From NCBI GenBank assembly GCA_018780645.1, contig JADMJJ010000006.1, forward strand, positions 1 to 64,000: 64,000 nucleotides of DNA. Direction: 5' to 3'. The DNA is from Burkholderiaceae bacterium (GTDB lineage: Bacteria; Pseudomonadota; Gammaproteobacteria; Burkholderiales; Burkholderiaceae_C). Shown here piece by piece: positions 27,492 through 36,594 of this stretch. The position numbers and the translations under genes were made by a program. The stretch's first letter is position 1; each line of letters begins with the position of its first letter. The notes below the pieces were generated by a model. The model worked only from the letters and a program-made list of their open reading frames with translations, did no database searches and was not told the DNA's origin.

Positions 27492-29399
27492 TTACAGCTT
27501 GGGCGTGTAGCGCAGGCCGGCGAACACCGCACGCGGCGAGCTGGCATAGCCATTGGCCGTCTGGTAGGCGCGGTCGAAGGCATTGTCCAGCTGCAGTTGC
27601 AGGCGCAGGGTCGGCGTCAGGCTGTACTGTGCGTCCAGGTTCAGCAGCGCATAGCCGCCCAGCTTGACCGTATTGGCCGCATTGTCGAAGCGCCGGCCGC
27701 TGATCAGGGTCTGCGCACCCAGGCTCCAGCCCCATAGCTCGATGTCGGCGCGCAGCGAGGCATGCTTGTTGCTGCGCCGTGCCAGCAGCTTGCCGTAGTT
27801 GGCATAGTTGGGCGTGCTGGTCACGTCCTTGGGCGCCTGCAGGTCCAGGGTGCCCGACAGGCGCACCGCAGCCACACGGGTGCCGGCTCGCAAGGTCAGG
27901 CCCTGCAGCCGCGCCTGGCCGACGTTCTGATAGCAGCCGAACTGGCTGTTGCAGTTGCCGGCCGAGCCAAAAATGATCAGGTTGTTGATCAGATTGCGGT
28001 AGGCGGTCAGGCCGAACTCATTCGTGCCCTGCTTGTACTGCAGGCCCAGCTCGGTGTTGCGGCCGCGCTCGGCCAGCAGCGGCGTGCCGCCCTTGGTGGC
28101 ATCGGGGCCGTAGGGGCTGAAGCTCTGGTACAGGGTGGGTGCGCGGAAGGCCGTGCCGGCCGAACCGATCACACGCCAGGCCGACGACAGGCTGTAGCCC
28201 GCCGCCAAGGTGCCGGTGGTGGCGCCGCCGAACTGGCTGTCCCGGTCATGGCGCAGATGGGCTTGCAGGCCCCATTCCTTGTTCTGCCCCGCCTCCAGGA
28301 TATAGCCGGCCGCCACGGCATTCTGATGTCGGTCGGCCTCGCCGGCCGTCTGCGTCTGCGTCAGGCCGGTGTTCAGCAGGAGGTCTTCGCGGCGCTCCAC
28401 CAGGGTGTTGAGCTGGCCGGGGCCGATCTTGAATGTGTTGTTCCAGGCGAAGTTGCGGATGCGGGTCTCGGTCAGATAGACGGAAGGTGCGGTCTCGTAG
28501 CGGTCGCGCGACTCGCCGGCGCTGAGCTCGCTGTGCCAGCCGGGCGTGAACTGGGCCGACCAGCTGCCGCGCAGCGCCTGCATCTCGTTGAAGTTCTGGT
28601 CGTCCACCTTGGGCTTGGCGGCACCGTCGTACTGCGACCAGATGAGGCTTTTCATCGCCACCACTTCGAAGCGGTGCTCGCTTGTCACCTGGGCACCGAG
28701 GCGCGCGGTGGCACTGTGGCTGCGGTGGCCGTCGCTGTCGGGGATGTAGGCCGGGTCGTTCAGCACCGGGCGCGAGTTGAAGCCGGAGCCGCGTTCGCTC
28801 GCCAGCGATACGGCATAGTCGAACAGGCCGCTCTTGCCGGTCAGCGAGGCATCCAGCTTGGCCAGGCCCAGATTGCCGATGCCGGCGCCGAACTCGAACT
28901 GCGGTGTGCCGTCGCCTTTGCGGGTGAATATCTGCACCACGCCGCCGATGGCGTCGGAGCCGTAGATGGCGCTGGCCGCGCCGCGCACAATCTCCACGCG
29001 CTCGATCTGGGCCAGAGGAATCGACTGCCAGCTGGCGCCGCCGGTGGCCTGTGAATCAACGCGAACGCCGTCCACCAGCACCAGCGTGTGGCGGGTGTCG
29101 GCGCCGCGCACGAACATCGAGGTATTGGCGCCCGGGCCGCCGGTGCGCACCATCTCGAAACAGGCCTGGGTGCGCAGGAGGTCGGCCAGGCCGCCCAGCG
29201 CCTGACGTTCGATGTCGGCGCGCGTGAGCACCGTGACATCGGCCAGCACCTGGCTCAGATTCATCGGGCTGCGCGTGGCTGTGACCATCACGGCGGGCAG
29301 CGAATTCTCCTGAGGAGCCGCCAGCGCGGACGTGGCCAGGGCGAGGGTAGACAGCGCCATGCAGCAGCGCAGGCCAGTAGGGTGGAACTTCGAAGTCAT
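27492..29399 (-). CDS. btuB: TonB-dependent cobalamin outer-membrane receptor
   Basis: A 635-residue outer-membrane receptor, first gene of the cobalamin operon. Signal peptide at about residues 1-28 (ending in SALA), TonB-box region MVTATRSP, plug domain with VRGADTRHTLVLVDGVRVDS and VEIVRGAASAIYGSDAIGGVVQIFTRKG, then a beta barrel ending in the aromatic-poor terminal strand AVFAGLRYTPKL. The plug resembles BtuB, and a cobalamin riboswitch lies about 80 bases upstream, so vitamin B12 is the likely ligand. The ATG at 29399 is chosen over one five codons upstream because it gives a normal signal peptide. Confidence 0.93.
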   Translation of the reverse strand: MTSKFHPTGLRCCMALSTLALATSALAAPQENSLPAVMVTATRSPMNLSQVLADVTVLTRADIERQALGGLADLLRTQACFEMVRTGGPGANTSMFVRGADTRHTLVLVDGVRVDSQATGGASWQSIPLAQIERVEIVRGAASAIYGSDAIGGVVQIFTRKGDGTPQFEFGAGIGNLGLAKLDASLTGKSGLFDYAVSLASERGSGFNSRPVLNDPAYIPDSDGHRSHSATARLGAQVTSEHRFEVVAMKSLIWSQYDGAAKPKVDDQNFNEMQALRGSWSAQFTPGWHSELSAGESRDRYETAPSVYLTETRIRNFAWNNTFKIGPGQLNTLVERREDLLLNTGLTQTQTAGEADRHQNAVAAGYILEAGQNKEWGLQAHLRHDRDSQFGGATTGTLAAGYSLSSAWRVIGSAGTAFRAPTLYQSFSPYGPDATKGGTPLLAERGRNTELGLQYKQGTNEFGLTAYRNLINNLIIFGSAGNCNSQFGCYQNVGQARLQGLTLRAGTRVAAVRLSGTLDLQAPKDVTSTPNYANYGKLLARRSNKHASLRADIELWGWSLGAQTLISGRRFDNAANTVKLGGYALLNLDAQYSLTPTLRLQLQLDNAFDRAYQTANGYASSPRAVFAGLRYTPKL

Positions 29400-29479
29400 G
29401 AGATACCGCAACAAGTAAGTACGGTCGCCAGCTCTCCCGCAGGCTTCCGTGGTGTGAGGGCGCGGTGAGGCGCCATCGC

Positions 29480-29690
29480 TTGTTGGCCGGTATCCGGGCT
29501 GGCGGAGCTACCCGTGCATCCTTCCCAGCGGCCTTGGGGCCACCAGTGGACTGTGCACACGAGCGGAAGGTCTTGATCAGGCCTTCGTCCGCTTACCGTT
29601 GCGGGGACAGCTCAGGTTAGGCTTCGGCAGGCTTGCCGCGATCCATTCTGATTCCCGTTTAACTGCCCAGGCGCAATGCCTGTGCGAGCA
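29480..29690 (-). promoter_or_regulatory. Cobalamin riboswitch
   Basis: On the minus strand the leader contains the hallmarks of the cobalamin aptamer in order: GTTAAACGGGAATC (about 29652-29665), CTGTCCCCGCAACGGTAA (about 29596-29613), the segment near CCACTGG...GGGAAGG, and AGCCCGGATACCGGCCAACA (29481-29500). It lies about 80 bases before btuB and should lower expression of the uptake and synthesis operon when adenosylcobalamin is plentiful. It accounts for most of the 340-base gap between btuB and the next gene; edges are approximate. Confidence 0.93.
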
Positions 29691-29739
29691 CCAACAGCGC
29701 GCATTCTATGCGGTGTTGCTTCACCCTGGCTGATCAGGC

Positions 29740-30180
29740 TCAAGGTTTGGGCGCCGGCGCCGGCTTGCGTTCCTTGGCGGGTTTTGCCGTGGTGACCGTG
29801 AAACCCTCGGGCTTGGCCGGGGCCTTGGCCTTTTTGGCGGGCTTTTTTTCGGGCCCTTCCGCCGCCTTGCCTCGGCCATGGATGCCGGCGGCGCCCTGCT
29901 GCTGGCGCGCCTCCTCGGCCTCGCGCTGGCGACGGTCCCGCTCCAGCTGGCGGGCCAGCTGCGCGTCGCGCCTGGCGGCCTCCGCGGCCTGGCGGCGCTG
30001 CTCGGCGTCCGGCTGATCGATCTTTGGTGTCAAGACCTGGCCCCCGTTGTCGCAGGGCTTCTGACTCAGCTCGCGGCCCTCGGGCCCGCAGCGATAGACC
30101 TTGGTGTTCTGAGCCAGCCCCGGCTTGGACAACACGATCAGCGTGCAGGCGACAAACAACAGGGCTGGCAGGTTTTTCAT
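29740..30180 (-). CDS. DUF4124 domain-containing exported protein
   Basis: A 146-residue protein. A signal peptide (residues 1-23) is followed by a short DUF4124-like domain ([17 protein letters not shown]; residues 27-43) whose two cysteines could form a disulfide. The remainder is a charged, probably coiled or disordered region rich in R, E, A and Q, then a lysine/proline/alanine tail. The function of DUF4124 proteins is unknown. The start overlaps the pth stop (ATGA), so it is translated from the pth transcript. Confidence 0.85.
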   Translation of the reverse strand: MKNLPALLFVACTLIVLSKPGLAQNTKVYRCGPEGRELSQKPCDNGGQVLTPKIDQPDAEQRRQAAEAARRDAQLARQLERDRRQREAEEARQQQGAAGIHGRGKAAEGPEKKPAKKAKAPAKPEGFTVTTAKPAKERKPAPAPKP

Positions 30181-30800
30181 GGCACGACGGGTGTTGGCGC
30201 CGCAGGGCGGGGCGGCTTGGGGCGGGGCGGCTTGGCGTGTATCTTCATCATCGCGCGCTCCATGTCGCCGGCGATCAGCAGGTCCAGCGCATCGGCGATC
30301 GACTTCGTTATGCAGTCGTGGATGGCCTCGCGCTCGGCCGCCGGTGGCTTGCGCAACACGTAGCTGGCGACTTCGGCCTTGTCGCCAGGATGGCCTATGC
30401 CCAGCCGCAGCCGCCAGAAGTTCGGCGAGCCCAGCTGGGCCTGCATGTCCTTCAGGCCGTTATGACCACCGTTGCCGCCGCCCTGCTTGAACTTCATCTG
30501 GCCCGGCGCTATGTCCAGCTCGTCGTGCACGGCCAGAATCTCCTCGGGCGCGATCTTGAAAAAGCGCGCCAGCGGCGCCACAGCCTTGCCCGACAGGTTC
30601 ATATACGTCATCGGCTGCAGCAGCCAAATCGGACCGGCGGGCAGATTGATGCGCGCGACGCGACCGAAGTAATTGCGCTCGGGCACCCAATGGCCACCGA
30701 GCTTGCGTGCCACCTCGTCCACCCACCAGAAACCGGCGTTGTGGCGGGTGTCCTCGTATTCAGGGCCGGGGTTGCCCAGGCCAACAAAGAGTCGAATCAT
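30177..30800 (-). CDS. pth: Peptidyl-tRNA hydrolase
   Basis: A 207-residue enzyme that recycles peptidyl-tRNAs. The family start [24 protein letters not shown] includes the catalytic His near residue 21; [40 protein letters not shown] (about 95-123) and [10 protein letters not shown] are intact. A -10-like GATAAT (30808-30813, minus strand) ends seven bases before the ATG, suggesting a leaderless mRNA. In relatives pth commonly follows rplY; here an M20 peptidase and a binding-protein gene lie between. Confidence 0.97.
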   Translation of the reverse strand: MIRLFVGLGNPGPEYEDTRHNAGFWWVDEVARKLGGHWVPERNYFGRVARINLPAGPIWLLQPMTYMNLSGKAVAPLARFFKIAPEEILAVHDELDIAPGQMKFKQGGGNGGHNGLKDMQAQLGSPNFWRLRLGIGHPGDKAEVASYVLRKPPAAEREAIHDCITKSIADALDLLIAGDMERAMMKIHAKPPRPKPPRPAAPTPVVP

Positions 30801-30870
30801 GGGGGCGATTATCGGCGCTGCTGCGGGTTCCCCGTATGGGTCCGCAGCCGGGCGGCGCTAGTATGGATTG
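30801..30870. promoter_or_regulatory. Divergent promoter region between pth and the M20 peptidase gene
   Basis: The 70-base gap has a -10-like hexamer near each end: GATAAT on the minus strand (30808-30813), seven bases from the pth ATG, and TAGTAT on the plus strand (30859-30864), six bases from the peptidase ATG. No clear -35 elements or ribosome-binding sites are visible. Both transcripts would start at or within a few bases of the start codon. Confidence 0.5.
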
Positions 30871-32268
30871 ATGAACAAGCACGCTGCCCTGATCGAAAGC
30901 CTGGACATCGCCAGCCTGCAAGCGGCCTTGGCCCGGCGCATCGCCTTCCGTACCGAGAGCCAGCTGCCCGAGGCCGCGCCCGAGCTGCGCCGCTATCTGA
31001 CCGAGGAGATGGCCCCCAGCTTCGCCGCCCTGGGTTTCCAGACCGAGATCTGGGAGAACCCGGTCGATGGCGGTCCGCCCTTCATGTTCGCCGGCCGGCA
31101 GGAGGAAGCGGCGCTGCCGACGGTGCTGATGTATGGCCACGGTGACGTGGTCCCCGGCGACGAGGCCCGCTGGCGCAAGGCCGCCTCGCCCTGGGCGCTG
31201 GAGATCAAGGACGGCCGCTGGTACGGCCGCGGCAGCGCCGACAACAAGGGCCAGCACAGCATCAATCTGGCCGCCATCGGCCATCTGCTCAAGCATCAGG
31301 GCAGGCTTGGCTTCAACGTCAAATGGTTGCTGGAGATGGGCGAGGAGGTCGGCTCGCCGGGCCTGCAGCAGATCTGCGAGCAACACAAGCCGGCGCTGGC
31401 GGCCGATGTCTTCATCGCCTCCGATGGCCCGCGTCTGCGCACCGAGGCGCCGACCCTGTTCCTGGGCTCGCGCGGCGTGATGAATTTCAAGCTGGAGCTG
31501 ATCGCCCGCGAGGGCGCCCATCACTCGGGCAACTGGGGTGGGCTGCTGGCCAATCCCGGCGTGATTCTGGCCAGCGCGATTGCCAGCATCGTCGATGCCC
31601 ATGGCGTGATCCAGGTCGAAGGCCTGCGTCCGCCGCCTCTTCCCGATTCGGTGCGCCAGGCGCTGAGCACGGTGCAACCGGGTGAACCCGGCGGGCCGAT
31701 GATCGATACCCAATGGGGCGAGCCGGGCCTGAGTCCGGCCGAGCGGGTGTTCGGTTGGAATTCGGTCGAGGTGCTGGCCTTCCGTGCGGGCAATCCGGAC
31801 CGGCCTGTAAATGCCATTCCGCCCCGTGCGGTGGCCTTCATGCAGATACGCTTCGTCGTCGGCAAGGATCCACAGGGCTTCATTCCGGCCCTGCGCGAGC
31901 ATCTCGACGCCAAGGGTTTTGGTCAGATAGAGCTGTCGCAGGAGGGCTCGGAGATCATGCAGGCCACCCGGACCGATCCCGACAGCGCCTGGGTGCGCTT
32001 CGCCGTGCGCTCGCTGACCGAGACCACGGGCCAGGCGCCGGTGCTGCTGCCCAATCTGGGCGGCTCGCTGCCCAATGACTGCTTTGCCGGCACCCTGGGC
32101 CTGCCGACGATCTGGGTGCCCCATTCGGCGCCGACCTGCTCGCAGCATGCGCCCGACGAGCATCTGCCCGCCTATTCCGGCGAGCAGGGCCTGGCCATCA
32201 TGGTGGGGCTGCTGGGCGATCTGGGTGAGGGCTGGCCGGAGGGTGTCAGCCCGCGTCGCGGCGTCTGA
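30871..32268 (+). CDS. M20 family metallopeptidase
   Basis: A 465-residue zinc peptidase or deacylase. Metal ligands and catalytic residues fall in the expected order: MYGHGDVVPG (His and Asp), RGSADNKGQ (bridging Asp), MGEEVGSPG (catalytic Glu pair), ASDGPRL and the C-terminal HAPDEH. The insert between the two halves is the dimerisation domain. This group (M20 dipeptidase-like) cleaves dipeptides or N-acyl amino acids; no signal peptide is seen, so it acts in the cytoplasm. The start is ATG 30871; a TTG one codon earlier is unlikely. Confidence 0.93.
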   Translation: MNKHAALIESLDIASLQAALARRIAFRTESQLPEAAPELRRYLTEEMAPSFAALGFQTEIWENPVDGGPPFMFAGRQEEAALPTVLMYGHGDVVPGDEARWRKAASPWALEIKDGRWYGRGSADNKGQHSINLAAIGHLLKHQGRLGFNVKWLLEMGEEVGSPGLQQICEQHKPALAADVFIASDGPRLRTEAPTLFLGSRGVMNFKLELIAREGAHHSGNWGGLLANPGVILASAIASIVDAHGVIQVEGLRPPPLPDSVRQALSTVQPGEPGGPMIDTQWGEPGLSPAERVFGWNSVEVLAFRAGNPDRPVNAIPPRAVAFMQIRFVVGKDPQGFIPALREHLDAKGFGQIELSQEGSEIMQATRTDPDSAWVRFAVRSLTETTGQAPVLLPNLGGSLPNDCFAGTLGLPTIWVPHSAPTCSQHAPDEHLPAYSGEQGLAIMVGLLGDLGEGWPEGVSPRRGV

Positions 32269-32275
32269 ATTCGGT

Positions 32276-33046
32276 TCACTCGGGCAGCCATTTGTCGACG
32301 ATACGCTTGGCCGTGCCATCGTCGGCGATTGATTTGAACACCGCATGGACCTGGCTCTCCAGCGCGGCCTGCGGTGCCTTTTTCGAGAACGACACCGACA
32401 GCACGGTGGTGTTGAGCACCAGGGTCTCGCCGAACTCGTCCTGCACGCCCATGTTTCTGATGATGTGGTTGATCGTCAGCAGGGACCCGGCCACGGCCTG
32501 GGAATCGCGGCGCAGGGTGGTCTTGCGCACGCCGGTGGTGTAGTCGCGCACAAAGTCCTTCTTCAGCGTCTGATCGGCGTCGAAGCGCGGATCTATCTTC
32601 AGGCCGCGCGAGGCACTTATGGTGATGTCCTTGAGCGAGCCATAGTCCTTCAGCGCGATGCCCTTGAGTGCGCGCACGCCGAAGTGCAGCGGCGCCAGCA
32701 CCGCGCCGCGGTTGGCATAGGCTCCACGCGCCTCGCCCCAGGCCATCAGCGAGAAGTCGATATTGCCGCGCTCCAGATCCAGCTCGACCCGGGCATAGGG
32801 TGTCAGGGTTCGCTTGGTGGTGTGGCCGCTGCGTCGCTCGAACTCGTTCAGCAGGTCCACCACGATGCCGACATGGGGCTCGGGACTGGTCCGGTCGGGG
32901 TTGGCCATGGCCCAGAAGTCGAACTGGATCATGTCGACCGCGAACTCGGCGGCAAGGGCCGGGCGCGGTGAGAGTGACAAAAGGCCGAGCAACAGGGCCA
33001 GCGCACCCAGACGCATTGAGTTCATGGTGCTTTCGCGTCGAGCCAT
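32276..33046 (-). CDS. Periplasmic solute-binding-like protein (SBP_bac_3-like)
   Basis: A 256-residue exported protein. A signal peptide ends near PALA (about residue 32). The mature part resembles type 2 periplasmic binding proteins: VGIVVDLLNEFERRSGH early, RVELDLERGNIDFSLMAW, KDITISASRGLKID and a C-terminal helical SQVHAVFKSIADDGTAKRIVDKWLP typical of amino-acid binding proteins. No transporter genes adjoin, so it may be an orphan sensor or binding protein. A TACCAT hexamer seven bases before the ATG at 33046 favours this start; ATG 33025 is an alternative. Confidence 0.8.
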   Translation of the reverse strand: MARRESTMNSMRLGALALLLGLLSLSPRPALAAEFAVDMIQFDFWAMANPDRTSPEPHVGIVVDLLNEFERRSGHTTKRTLTPYARVELDLERGNIDFSLMAWGEARGAYANRGAVLAPLHFGVRALKGIALKDYGSLKDITISASRGLKIDPRFDADQTLKKDFVRDYTTGVRKTTLRRDSQAVAGSLLTINHIIRNMGVQDEFGETLVLNTTVLSVSFSKKAPQAALESQVHAVFKSIADDGTAKRIVDKWLPE

Positions 33047-33073
33047 GAGGGTGATGGTACGGCTTCGGAATAG

Positions 33074-33099
33074 AAAAAGCCCCACCGAGGTGGGGCTTT
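33074..33099 (-). terminator. Rho-independent terminator downstream of rplY
   Basis: On the minus strand AGCCCCACC and GGTGGGGCT form a 9-bp stem with a 2-base loop followed by TTTTT (33074-33078). It lies about 147 bases after the rplY stop, with a REP-like repeat in between. Confidence 0.85.
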
Positions 33100-33142
33100 G
33101 CTGGAGATCGCGGTGCCGTCGCATCACGAAATACATCGAGTC

Positions 33143-33217
33143 AGTTGGGGTCCGAGCTTGCTCTTGATCTGTTGGGGACGGAGCTTGCCGCATACGGCAA
33201 GGTCCATCCCACAATGG
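33143..33217 (-). repeat. REP-like palindromic repeat (one full and one partial unit)
   Basis: The plus strand reads GTTGGGGTCCGAGCTTGCTC (partial unit), then GTTGGGGACGGAGCTTGCCG, CATA and CGGCAAGGTCCATCCCAC. The full unit folds through CTTGCCG/CGGCAAG (perfect 7-bp stem). It is the reverse complement, at about 80% by eye, of the units at 13242-13352. It lies in the 3' untranslated region of rplY. Confidence 0.75.
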
Positions 33218-33245
33218 ATTGAGCTTTGTCTGTCCCGCAAAGAAC

Positions 33246-33869
33246 TTATTTCTTGCCCTTGCCCTTGGCAGGGACCGGTGCTGCGGCCACAGGAGCCACA
33301 ACCACTTCTTCCTCGACCTTGGCCGTCACGGAGACGATCACGGGGTTGGGCTTGCCGTGGGTCACGACCTTGGTGCCGGCAGGCAGCTGGATGTCGTTCA
33401 CGTGCAGGGTCGTGCCCTTGGTCAGCTGACCCAGGTCCACGGTCAAGAACTCAGGCAGTTCCTTGGCCAGGCAGGTGATCAGCAGCTCGGTGACCACGTG
33501 ATTGACCAGGCAGCCTTCGGTCTTGACGGCCGGCGACGACTCTTCGTTGATGAAGTGCAGCGGGATCTTCTTGGTGATCTTGGTCGTGGCGTCGACGCGC
33601 TGGAAGTCCACGTGCAGGATCAGCTGGCGGTACGGGTGCATCTGGAAGTCGCGCAGCAGCACTTGTTCCGTCTTGCCGGCCAGTTCCATTTCCAGGATGG
33701 TGCTGTGGAAGGCTTCCTTCTTGATGGCGTGGTACAGCGCGTTGTGATCGAGTTCGATCATCGCGGGCTCGCCGGCACCAAAGACGATACCAGGCACCTT
33801 GCCTGCGATGCGCAGGCGGCGGCTCGCTCCGGTCCCCTGCAATGTGCGCTCAAAAGCGGCAAATTTCAT
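33246..33869 (-). CDS. rplY: 50S ribosomal protein L25 (Ctc form)
   Basis: A 207-residue 5S rRNA-binding protein of the long, general-stress (Ctc/TL5) form. The L25 domain covers residues 1-95 ([18 protein letters not shown] near 13-30, [15 protein letters not shown] near 80-94), followed by the C-terminal TL5 beta domain and an alanine/proline/valine tail ending in KGKGKK. The ATG at 33869 has GGAG six bases upstream; an ATG four codons earlier does not. It follows prs on the same strand. Confidence 0.97.
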   Translation of the reverse strand: MKFAAFERTLQGTGASRRLRIAGKVPGIVFGAGEPAMIELDHNALYHAIKKEAFHSTILEMELAGKTEQVLLRDFQMHPYRQLILHVDFQRVDATTKITKKIPLHFINEESSPAVKTEGCLVNHVVTELLITCLAKELPEFLTVDLGQLTKGTTLHVNDIQLPAGTKVVTHGKPNPVIVSVTAKVEEEVVVAPVAAAPVPAKGKGKK

Positions 33870-33914
33870 GATTGACTCCAAGTATGGAAGGGCGCCCGCG
33901 ACCAGGTCGCCCAG

Positions 33915-33936
33915 AAAAAACGGCCTTGCGGCCGCG
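33915..33936 (-). terminator. Possible rho-independent terminator between prs and rplY
   Basis: On the minus strand CGGCC-GCAA-GGCCG forms a 5-bp stem with a 4-base loop (33921-33934) followed by TTTTTT (33915-33920). It lies between the prs stop and the rplY start, so prs transcripts may partly end here. Confidence 0.6.
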
Positions 33937-33975
33937 GCTTTATCAACCGCCCCACTTGCGCAGGGCGGTCAAGAA

Positions 33976-34938
33976 TCAGAAATTATTGTTCTGGTCAGAG
34001 AACAGCGAGGTCACCGACTCGCCATCGGAAATGCGGCGTATCGTCTCGGCGAACAGGAAGGCCACCGACAGCTGGCGGATCTTGCCGCAGGCCTTGGCCG
34101 CATCGTTAAGCGGAATGGTGTTGCTGATCACCACCTCGTCCAGCTGCGAACCCTGAATGCGCTCGATCGCCGGGCCCGACAGGATGGGGTGGGTGCAATA
34201 GGCGAACACGCTCTTGGCGCCACGGTCCTTCAGCACCTCGGCGGCCTTCACCAGTGTGCCGGCGGTGTCGATCATGTCGTCCATGATCACGCAGTTGCGG
34301 CCGTCGATCTCGCCGATCACGTGCATCACTTCGGACACATTGGCTGCCGGGCGGCGCTTGTCGATGATGGCCAGATCGCAGCCCAGCTGCTTGGCAAGGG
34401 CCCGGGCGCGGACCACGCCGCCGACGTCGGGGCTCACCACCACCAGATCCTGGTAGTTGCGGCTCTTCAGGTCGGACAGCAGCACCGGCGAGGCGTAGAT
34501 ATTGTCGACGGGAATGTCGAAGAAGCCCTGGATCTGATCGGCATGCAGGTCCATCGTCAGCACGCGTTCGACGCCGACGGTTTCCAGCAGGTTGGCGACC
34601 ACCTTGGCCGAGATCGGCACGCGCGTCGAGCGCGGGCGGCGGTCCTGGCGGGCATAGCCGTAGTAGGGGATCACGGCGGTGATGCGGCGAGCGCTGGCGC
34701 GCTTCAGGGCATCGACCATGATCAGCAGCTCCATCAGGTTTTCGTTGGTCGGCGCGCAGGTCGGCTGGATCACGAAGACATCGCGAGCCCGCACGTTTTG
34801 CTGGATCTCGACGGTGACTTCACCATCGGAGAAACGACCGACCACGGCCTTGCCGAGCTCCACACCGAGGTGGGTGGCAATTTCCTGGGAGAGAACTGGA
34901 TTGGCGTTCCCGGTGAACAGAACGGTGTTGAACAGCAC
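33976..34938 (-). CDS. prs: Ribose-phosphate pyrophosphokinase
   Basis: A 320-residue PRPP synthase that converts ribose 5-phosphate and ATP to PRPP, a substrate shared by nucleotide, NAD and histidine synthesis (HisG, above). Conserved features are [21 protein letters not shown] (about residues 36-56), [28 protein letters not shown] and the PRPP-binding loop [17 protein letters not shown]. Length is that of class I enzymes. It lies downstream of tRNA-Gln and ispE in the usual proteobacterial order. Confidence 0.98.
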   Translation of the reverse strand: MLFNTVLFTGNANPVLSQEIATHLGVELGKAVVGRFSDGEVTVEIQQNVRARDVFVIQPTCAPTNENLMELLIMVDALKRASARRITAVIPYYGYARQDRRPRSTRVPISAKVVANLLETVGVERVLTMDLHADQIQGFFDIPVDNIYASPVLLSDLKSRNYQDLVVVSPDVGGVVRARALAKQLGCDLAIIDKRRPAANVSEVMHVIGEIDGRNCVIMDDMIDTAGTLVKAAEVLKDRGAKSVFAYCTHPILSGPAIERIQGSQLDEVVISNTIPLNDAAKACGKIRQLSVAFLFAETIRRISDGESVTSLFSDQNNNF

Positions 34939-35015
34939 GCGCCCTCCGGCTTTAGGCTAAGGGCCGCTGGCTTCACATGGCGTGAAACCGACTGGGCCGG
35001 GACAGAGAAAAAATT

Positions 35016-35092
35016 TGGCAGGGGCGGAAGGATTCGAACCTGCGCATGTCGGAATCAAAATCCGATGCCTTAACCAGCTTGGCGACGCCCCT
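35016..35092 (-). tRNA. tRNA-Gln (TTG anticodon)
   Basis: A 77-base tRNA with encoded CCA. The acceptor stem AGGGGCG pairs with CGCCCCT, discriminator G. The anticodon loop reads TTTTGAT (anticodon TTG), and the T arm contains GGTTCGAATCC. It lies between ispE and prs, the usual place for tRNA-Gln in Proteobacteria. Confidence 0.97.
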
Positions 35093-35128
35093 ACACTGGA
35101 ATTCCGCTGTTGCGAAACCCCGTAACTT

Positions 35129-36040
35129 TCAGTCTGCAGCCCAACCGACCAGCGGGTGCAGCTGCAAACTCCGGCATATCCGACCCACCCATCCGGGAGC
35201 AAGCTCCTCGGGAATTTTAGGTGATTCGGACATGCCCTGAATCTCATTCATCTCGTTCAACCTTGCAAACACCGCACTGCCCGAGCCCGTCATCCGGCTA
35301 TTGCCAAACCAGGCCCTCAGCAGTTCCAGCGCTTCGACCACCTCGGTACATTGACTCTCGGCCGGTGGCTGCAGGTCGTTGTGACCGAAGCCTTGGGCGA
35401 TCATCTCCGCGGTGATTTCCTTCAACTGGTTTGAAGAAGTGTCTGCAGGAAAGCCCGCTACTATAACAGCAGGTGCGTCACGTGCCAAGAGGGGGCTCGA
35501 AAAAATTTGAGCAGTGGGCAGCGAGGCCTGCGGTTTGAGCACCGCGAAGCGCTGCTCGGGCAGCTGCAAGGGCGTGAGGATTTCGCCAATGCCTTCGACG
35601 AAGGCGGGCCGGCCGCCAAGGAAGAAGGGCACGTCGGCGCCCAGGCTCAGGCCGATGGGCAGCAGACGCGACAGCGACCAGTTCAGACCCCACAGGCGGT
35701 TCAGCGCCAACAGCGTGCTGGCCGCATCGGACGAGCCGCCGCCCATGCCGGCGCCCGAGGGCACCTGCTTGGCAATGTGGATGTCGGCGCCGAAGCTGCA
35801 GCCGCTGGCTGTTTGCAGCGCGCGGGCCGCGCGCAGGCACAGGTCCTCGGCAGGCAGTGGCTCGCTCAGGTCGTGGCGGGCCAACTGGCCATCGCTGCGG
35901 CGCTCGAAGTGCAGGGTGTCGCACCAGTCGATCAGCACGAACACCGATTGCAGCAGGTGATAGCCGTCGGCGCGGCGGCCGATGACGTGCAGGAACAGAT
36001 TCAGCTTGGCCGGTGCGGCCACGTCATACAGGGCCAGCAT
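35129..36040 (-). CDS. ispE: 4-diphosphocytidyl-2-C-methyl-D-erythritol kinase
   Basis: A 303-residue GHMP kinase of the MEP isoprenoid pathway. Motif I is APAKLNLFLHVIGRRADGYH (about residues 9-28) with the catalytic Lys/Asn region; motif II is VPSGAGMGGGSSDAA (about 91-105); motif III is RMTGSGSAVF near 252-261. The C-terminal 30 residues (after EIQGMSESPK) extend slightly beyond the typical end. The start shares one base with the lolB stop (TGATG). Confidence 0.97.
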   Translation of the reverse strand: MLALYDVAAPAKLNLFLHVIGRRADGYHLLQSVFVLIDWCDTLHFERRSDGQLARHDLSEPLPAEDLCLRAARALQTASGCSFGADIHIAKQVPSGAGMGGGSSDAASTLLALNRLWGLNWSLSRLLPIGLSLGADVPFFLGGRPAFVEGIGEILTPLQLPEQRFAVLKPQASLPTAQIFSSPLLARDAPAVIVAGFPADTSSNQLKEITAEMIAQGFGHNDLQPPAESQCTEVVEALELLRAWFGNSRMTGSGSAVFARLNEMNEIQGMSESPKIPEELAPGWVGRICRSLQLHPLVGWAAD

Positions 36041-36594
36041 CAGCGGGGTTCCGGCGGGTCCAGCCGGGCGCGCAGCGTGACCTCGGTGGGTTCCTTGCGC
36101 CGGGCATTGATCAGGCCCTCGGCATAGCTGGACAAGTCCACCGTCCAGCCCAGCTGCCGGAAGCCGGGCTTGCCGTCGATCAAAGGGTGGCTGGCGGCTC
36201 CCGTCCAGGGCCGGCCCTTGAGCCAGTCGAACAGCGCGGCCACCGGCACGGCCTCGCCGAGCAGGTCTCGGGTCAGCGCGTCAAGGTCGGCATAGCGCGT
36301 CTCGGTGTCCGAGCGCTGCAGCAGCGCCTGTCCGGGCTGCCAACTGGCCCTTGCGGCCAAAGTGCCCAGCGGCGTGCTCAGCTCCAGCTGACCGGCCTCG
36401 GGCATGCCCTGCAGCTCGAAGGCGGCAGCGCCGCCCTGGGCCGTGCCGCCGCTGTTGTGGGCCACCTGCACCGATAAGCGGCCGCTCAGCCTGTCGCCGG
36501 CAAAGGCTGCGGGCTTGGGCGGGGTGGCGCAACCCCATATCGAGGCGCACAGCAGCAGCAGGCCCAGTGGTCTGGCAATCGCGAGCCCGCTCAC
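36040..36594 (-). CDS. lolB: Outer-membrane lipoprotein localisation factor LolB
   Basis: A 184-residue lipoprotein that inserts lipoproteins into the outer membrane. The N terminus [21 protein letters not shown] has a lipobox with Cys at about residue 21. FAGDRLSGRLSVQV, LDALTRDLLGEAVPVAALFDWLKGRPW and the C-terminal beta strands match the LolB fold. The start is a GTG overlapping the stop of the TPR gene; an in-frame ATG far upstream would destroy the lipoprotein signal. It overlaps ispE by one base. Confidence 0.92.
   Translation of the reverse strand: MSGLAIARPLGLLLLCASIWGCATPPKPAAFAGDRLSGRLSVQVAHNSGGTAQGGAAAFELQGMPEAGQLELSTPLGTLAARASWQPGQALLQRSDTETRYADLDALTRDLLGEAVPVAALFDWLKGRPWTGAASHPLIDGKPGFRQLGWTVDLSSYAEGLINARRKEPTEVTLRARLDPPEPR

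Noticed and set aside
35190-35215. GGAGC/GCTCC palindrome near the ispE end as another REP copy
   Set aside because: It lies in coding sequence and does not share the CTTGCCG/CGGCAAG core.
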